Origin: JACQHM01 sp964535215
Lineage (GTDB): Bacteria > Methylomirabilota > Methylomirabilia > Methylomirabilales > JACQHM01
DNA: 64,000 nucleotides
Assembly (NCBI GenBank): GCA_964535215.1
Contig: CAZHST010000015.1
Location: forward strand, 1 to 64,000
Direction of reading: 5' to 3'
Both the position numbers and the translations under genes were made by a program. The notes under the pieces were generated by a model. The model did no database searches, was not told where the DNA came from, and saw nothing but the letters and a program-made list of their open reading frames with translations. Positions 60,700 through 64,000 of the stretch are shown here, piece by piece. The stretch's first letter is position 1, and the number at the start of each line of letters is the position of its first letter.

Positions 60700-61470
60700 T
60701 TACGGTAAAATGGCAAGGATGCGGGCGGGGGCGGCGGAGCTCCCTTCAAGGGGGAGGGGGGCGATGATCAGCTTGACCCCTTTGGGAGGGAGCTTGTCCA
60801 GGTTGGCCAGGCCCTCGAGGGCGACTCGCCCTGCGGCAAAGAGGAGGCGGTGAACGGGGAAATCCTGCGAGGGGCCATGGTCCACACTTAACGTGTCAAT
60901 GCCGATCCCCTTGATCTTCCGGCGGTTCAGGAGGAACGTGACGGCCTCCATCGAGAAGCCGGGGAAGTGCATGATCCCCTTCTCATCCAGGTTCCGATAC
61001 CGCTCTTTCTCCCAGAAACGCCGCCCCCAGCCGGTGTAGGCCAGGACAAAGGCCCCCGAGGGGATCTTTCCGTATTTCCGTTCCCAGGCGCGGAGGTCTT
61101 CAAGGGTGAGGCGGTAATCCGGGTCCTTCTCCACTTTCCTGGTCACATCTACCAGGATGGTGGGTCCCATCAATTGCTGGGATGGGATCCGTTCAATGGT
61201 TGGTTTGCCCTCCAGGAGGTAGGCGGGGGCCTCGAGGTGGGTCCCGAGCTCTTCGAGATCGGCGAACCGGTGGAGGGGACCCTTGGCGGGTCTGGTCAGC
61301 TCGGGCCAGGCCGGGGTCCGGCCGTTCCAGGGGTAGGTCAGGTCGAGGACGGAGGAGGTTCCATTGATCGCCCGCTCCAGCGCCCCCGCCCACGACACCG
61401 TCGGGAGGGTGAGGAACACCATCGGCACCATCAGGGTGACCAATCGCCGGTGACGCCTGCCAGGTCCCAA
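60700..61470 (-). CDS. Exported cyclase-family protein (kynurenine formamidase-like fold)
   Basis: About 256 residues with a signal sequence (LVTLMVPMVFLTLPTVSWAG) and the PF04199 cyclase fold: SVLDLTYPWNGRTPAW, ELGTHLEAPAYL, GIDTLSVDHGPS and FPVHRLLF. The metal motif HxGTHxD is altered to ExGTHxE, so metal binding and activity may differ from the kynurenine formamidase type. TTG 61470 is the first start; ATG 61431 sits at the signal helix. It lies three bases after the clpB stop, in the same orientation. Confidence 0.78.
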   Translation of the reverse strand: MGPGRRHRRLVTLMVPMVFLTLPTVSWAGALERAINGTSSVLDLTYPWNGRTPAWPELTRPAKGPLHRFADLEELGTHLEAPAYLLEGKPTIERIPSQQLMGPTILVDVTRKVEKDPDYRLTLEDLRAWERKYGKIPSGAFVLAYTGWGRRFWEKERYRNLDEKGIMHFPGFSMEAVTFLLNRRKIKGIGIDTLSVDHGPSQDFPVHRLLFAAGRVALEGLANLDKLPPKGVKLIIAPLPLEGSSAAPARILAILP

Positions 61471-61473
61471 TGC

Positions 61474-64000
<2,527 letters not shown>

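Overview
This 64 kb window is GC-rich, densely coding chromosomal DNA from a Gram-negative, probably uncultivated bacterium. The outer-membrane and LPS signs are AsmA- and LapA-type proteins, a heptose-phosphate adenylyltransferase, SurA/PrsA-like periplasmic foldases, EnvC and lipoprotein signals. The Arg codon AGG is common, as is the CTC Leu codon. Together with a NiSOD, a SelB, a TreT and a Persephonella-like GpgS, this points to a deep-branching lineage such as NC10/Methylomirabilota or Rokubacteria. That placement is inference from recalled gene repertoires and was not tested by a search. I see no rRNA, IS element, phage or CRISPR array.

Layout. 1-4,911: an AsmA-family protein entering from the left, a ClC chloride transporter, and decayed pieces (a second lapA fragment, an antiporter/TrkA-C fusion remnant, a truncated apt) around an intact lapA. 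4,946-5,071: tRNA-Arg(CCU) with its own promoter. 5,320-8,185: a membrane histidine kinase and an NtrC-type sigma-54 activator. 8,262-8,512: a dyad, a sigma-54-like promoter and a broken copy of a response regulator. 8,762-22,913: a compact, nearly gapless osmolyte region containing glgB, a receiver protein, gpgS, a coiled-coil protein, a duplicated-domain DUF5752-like protein, treS, treT, an mpgP/gpgP-like phosphatase, a second GT-A glycosyltransferase, two mechanosensitive-channel-type genes, otsA, otsB and a small membrane protein. 23,069-23,964: Ni superoxide dismutase and its maturation protease.

24,000-48,700 is housekeeping: aconitase, cell-wall metallopeptidases, an eIF-2B-like protein, a CinA-like protein, an MFS permease, the ftsE-ftsX-envC-ctpA block, tsaD, def, a degenerate REC-GAF-DHp protein, a ferredoxin reductase-like flavoprotein, two parvulin foldases, mfd, rfaE2, a threonine synthase and radC. 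48,843-52,402 carries pfkA and then an accessory patch: two toxin-antitoxin modules (a VapBC type and an AbrB/RelE type). The second module sits between two 189-bp direct repeats that differ at one base and derive from a branched-chain amino-acid-binding-protein gene, beside the tail of a class III cyclase gene. 52,415-64,000: a Tat-exported DUF6282-like hydrolase, a P1 peptidase, tatA, selB, a KimA-like potassium importer, a CaiB-type CoA transferase, bcp, a cyclase-family protein and clpB running off the right edge.

The main biological story is the osmolyte island. A membrane sensor kinase and sigma-54 activator are followed directly by an activator-type dyad and a -24/-12-like promoter. 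Downstream are genes for three separate trehalose routes (OtsAB, TreT, TreS), a glucosylglycerate/mannosylglycerate route, a glycogen branching enzyme, and MscS-type channels that would release solutes after hypo-osmotic shock. ClC, the antiporter remnant and the KimA-like importer elsewhere in the window fit the same ion and osmotic theme.
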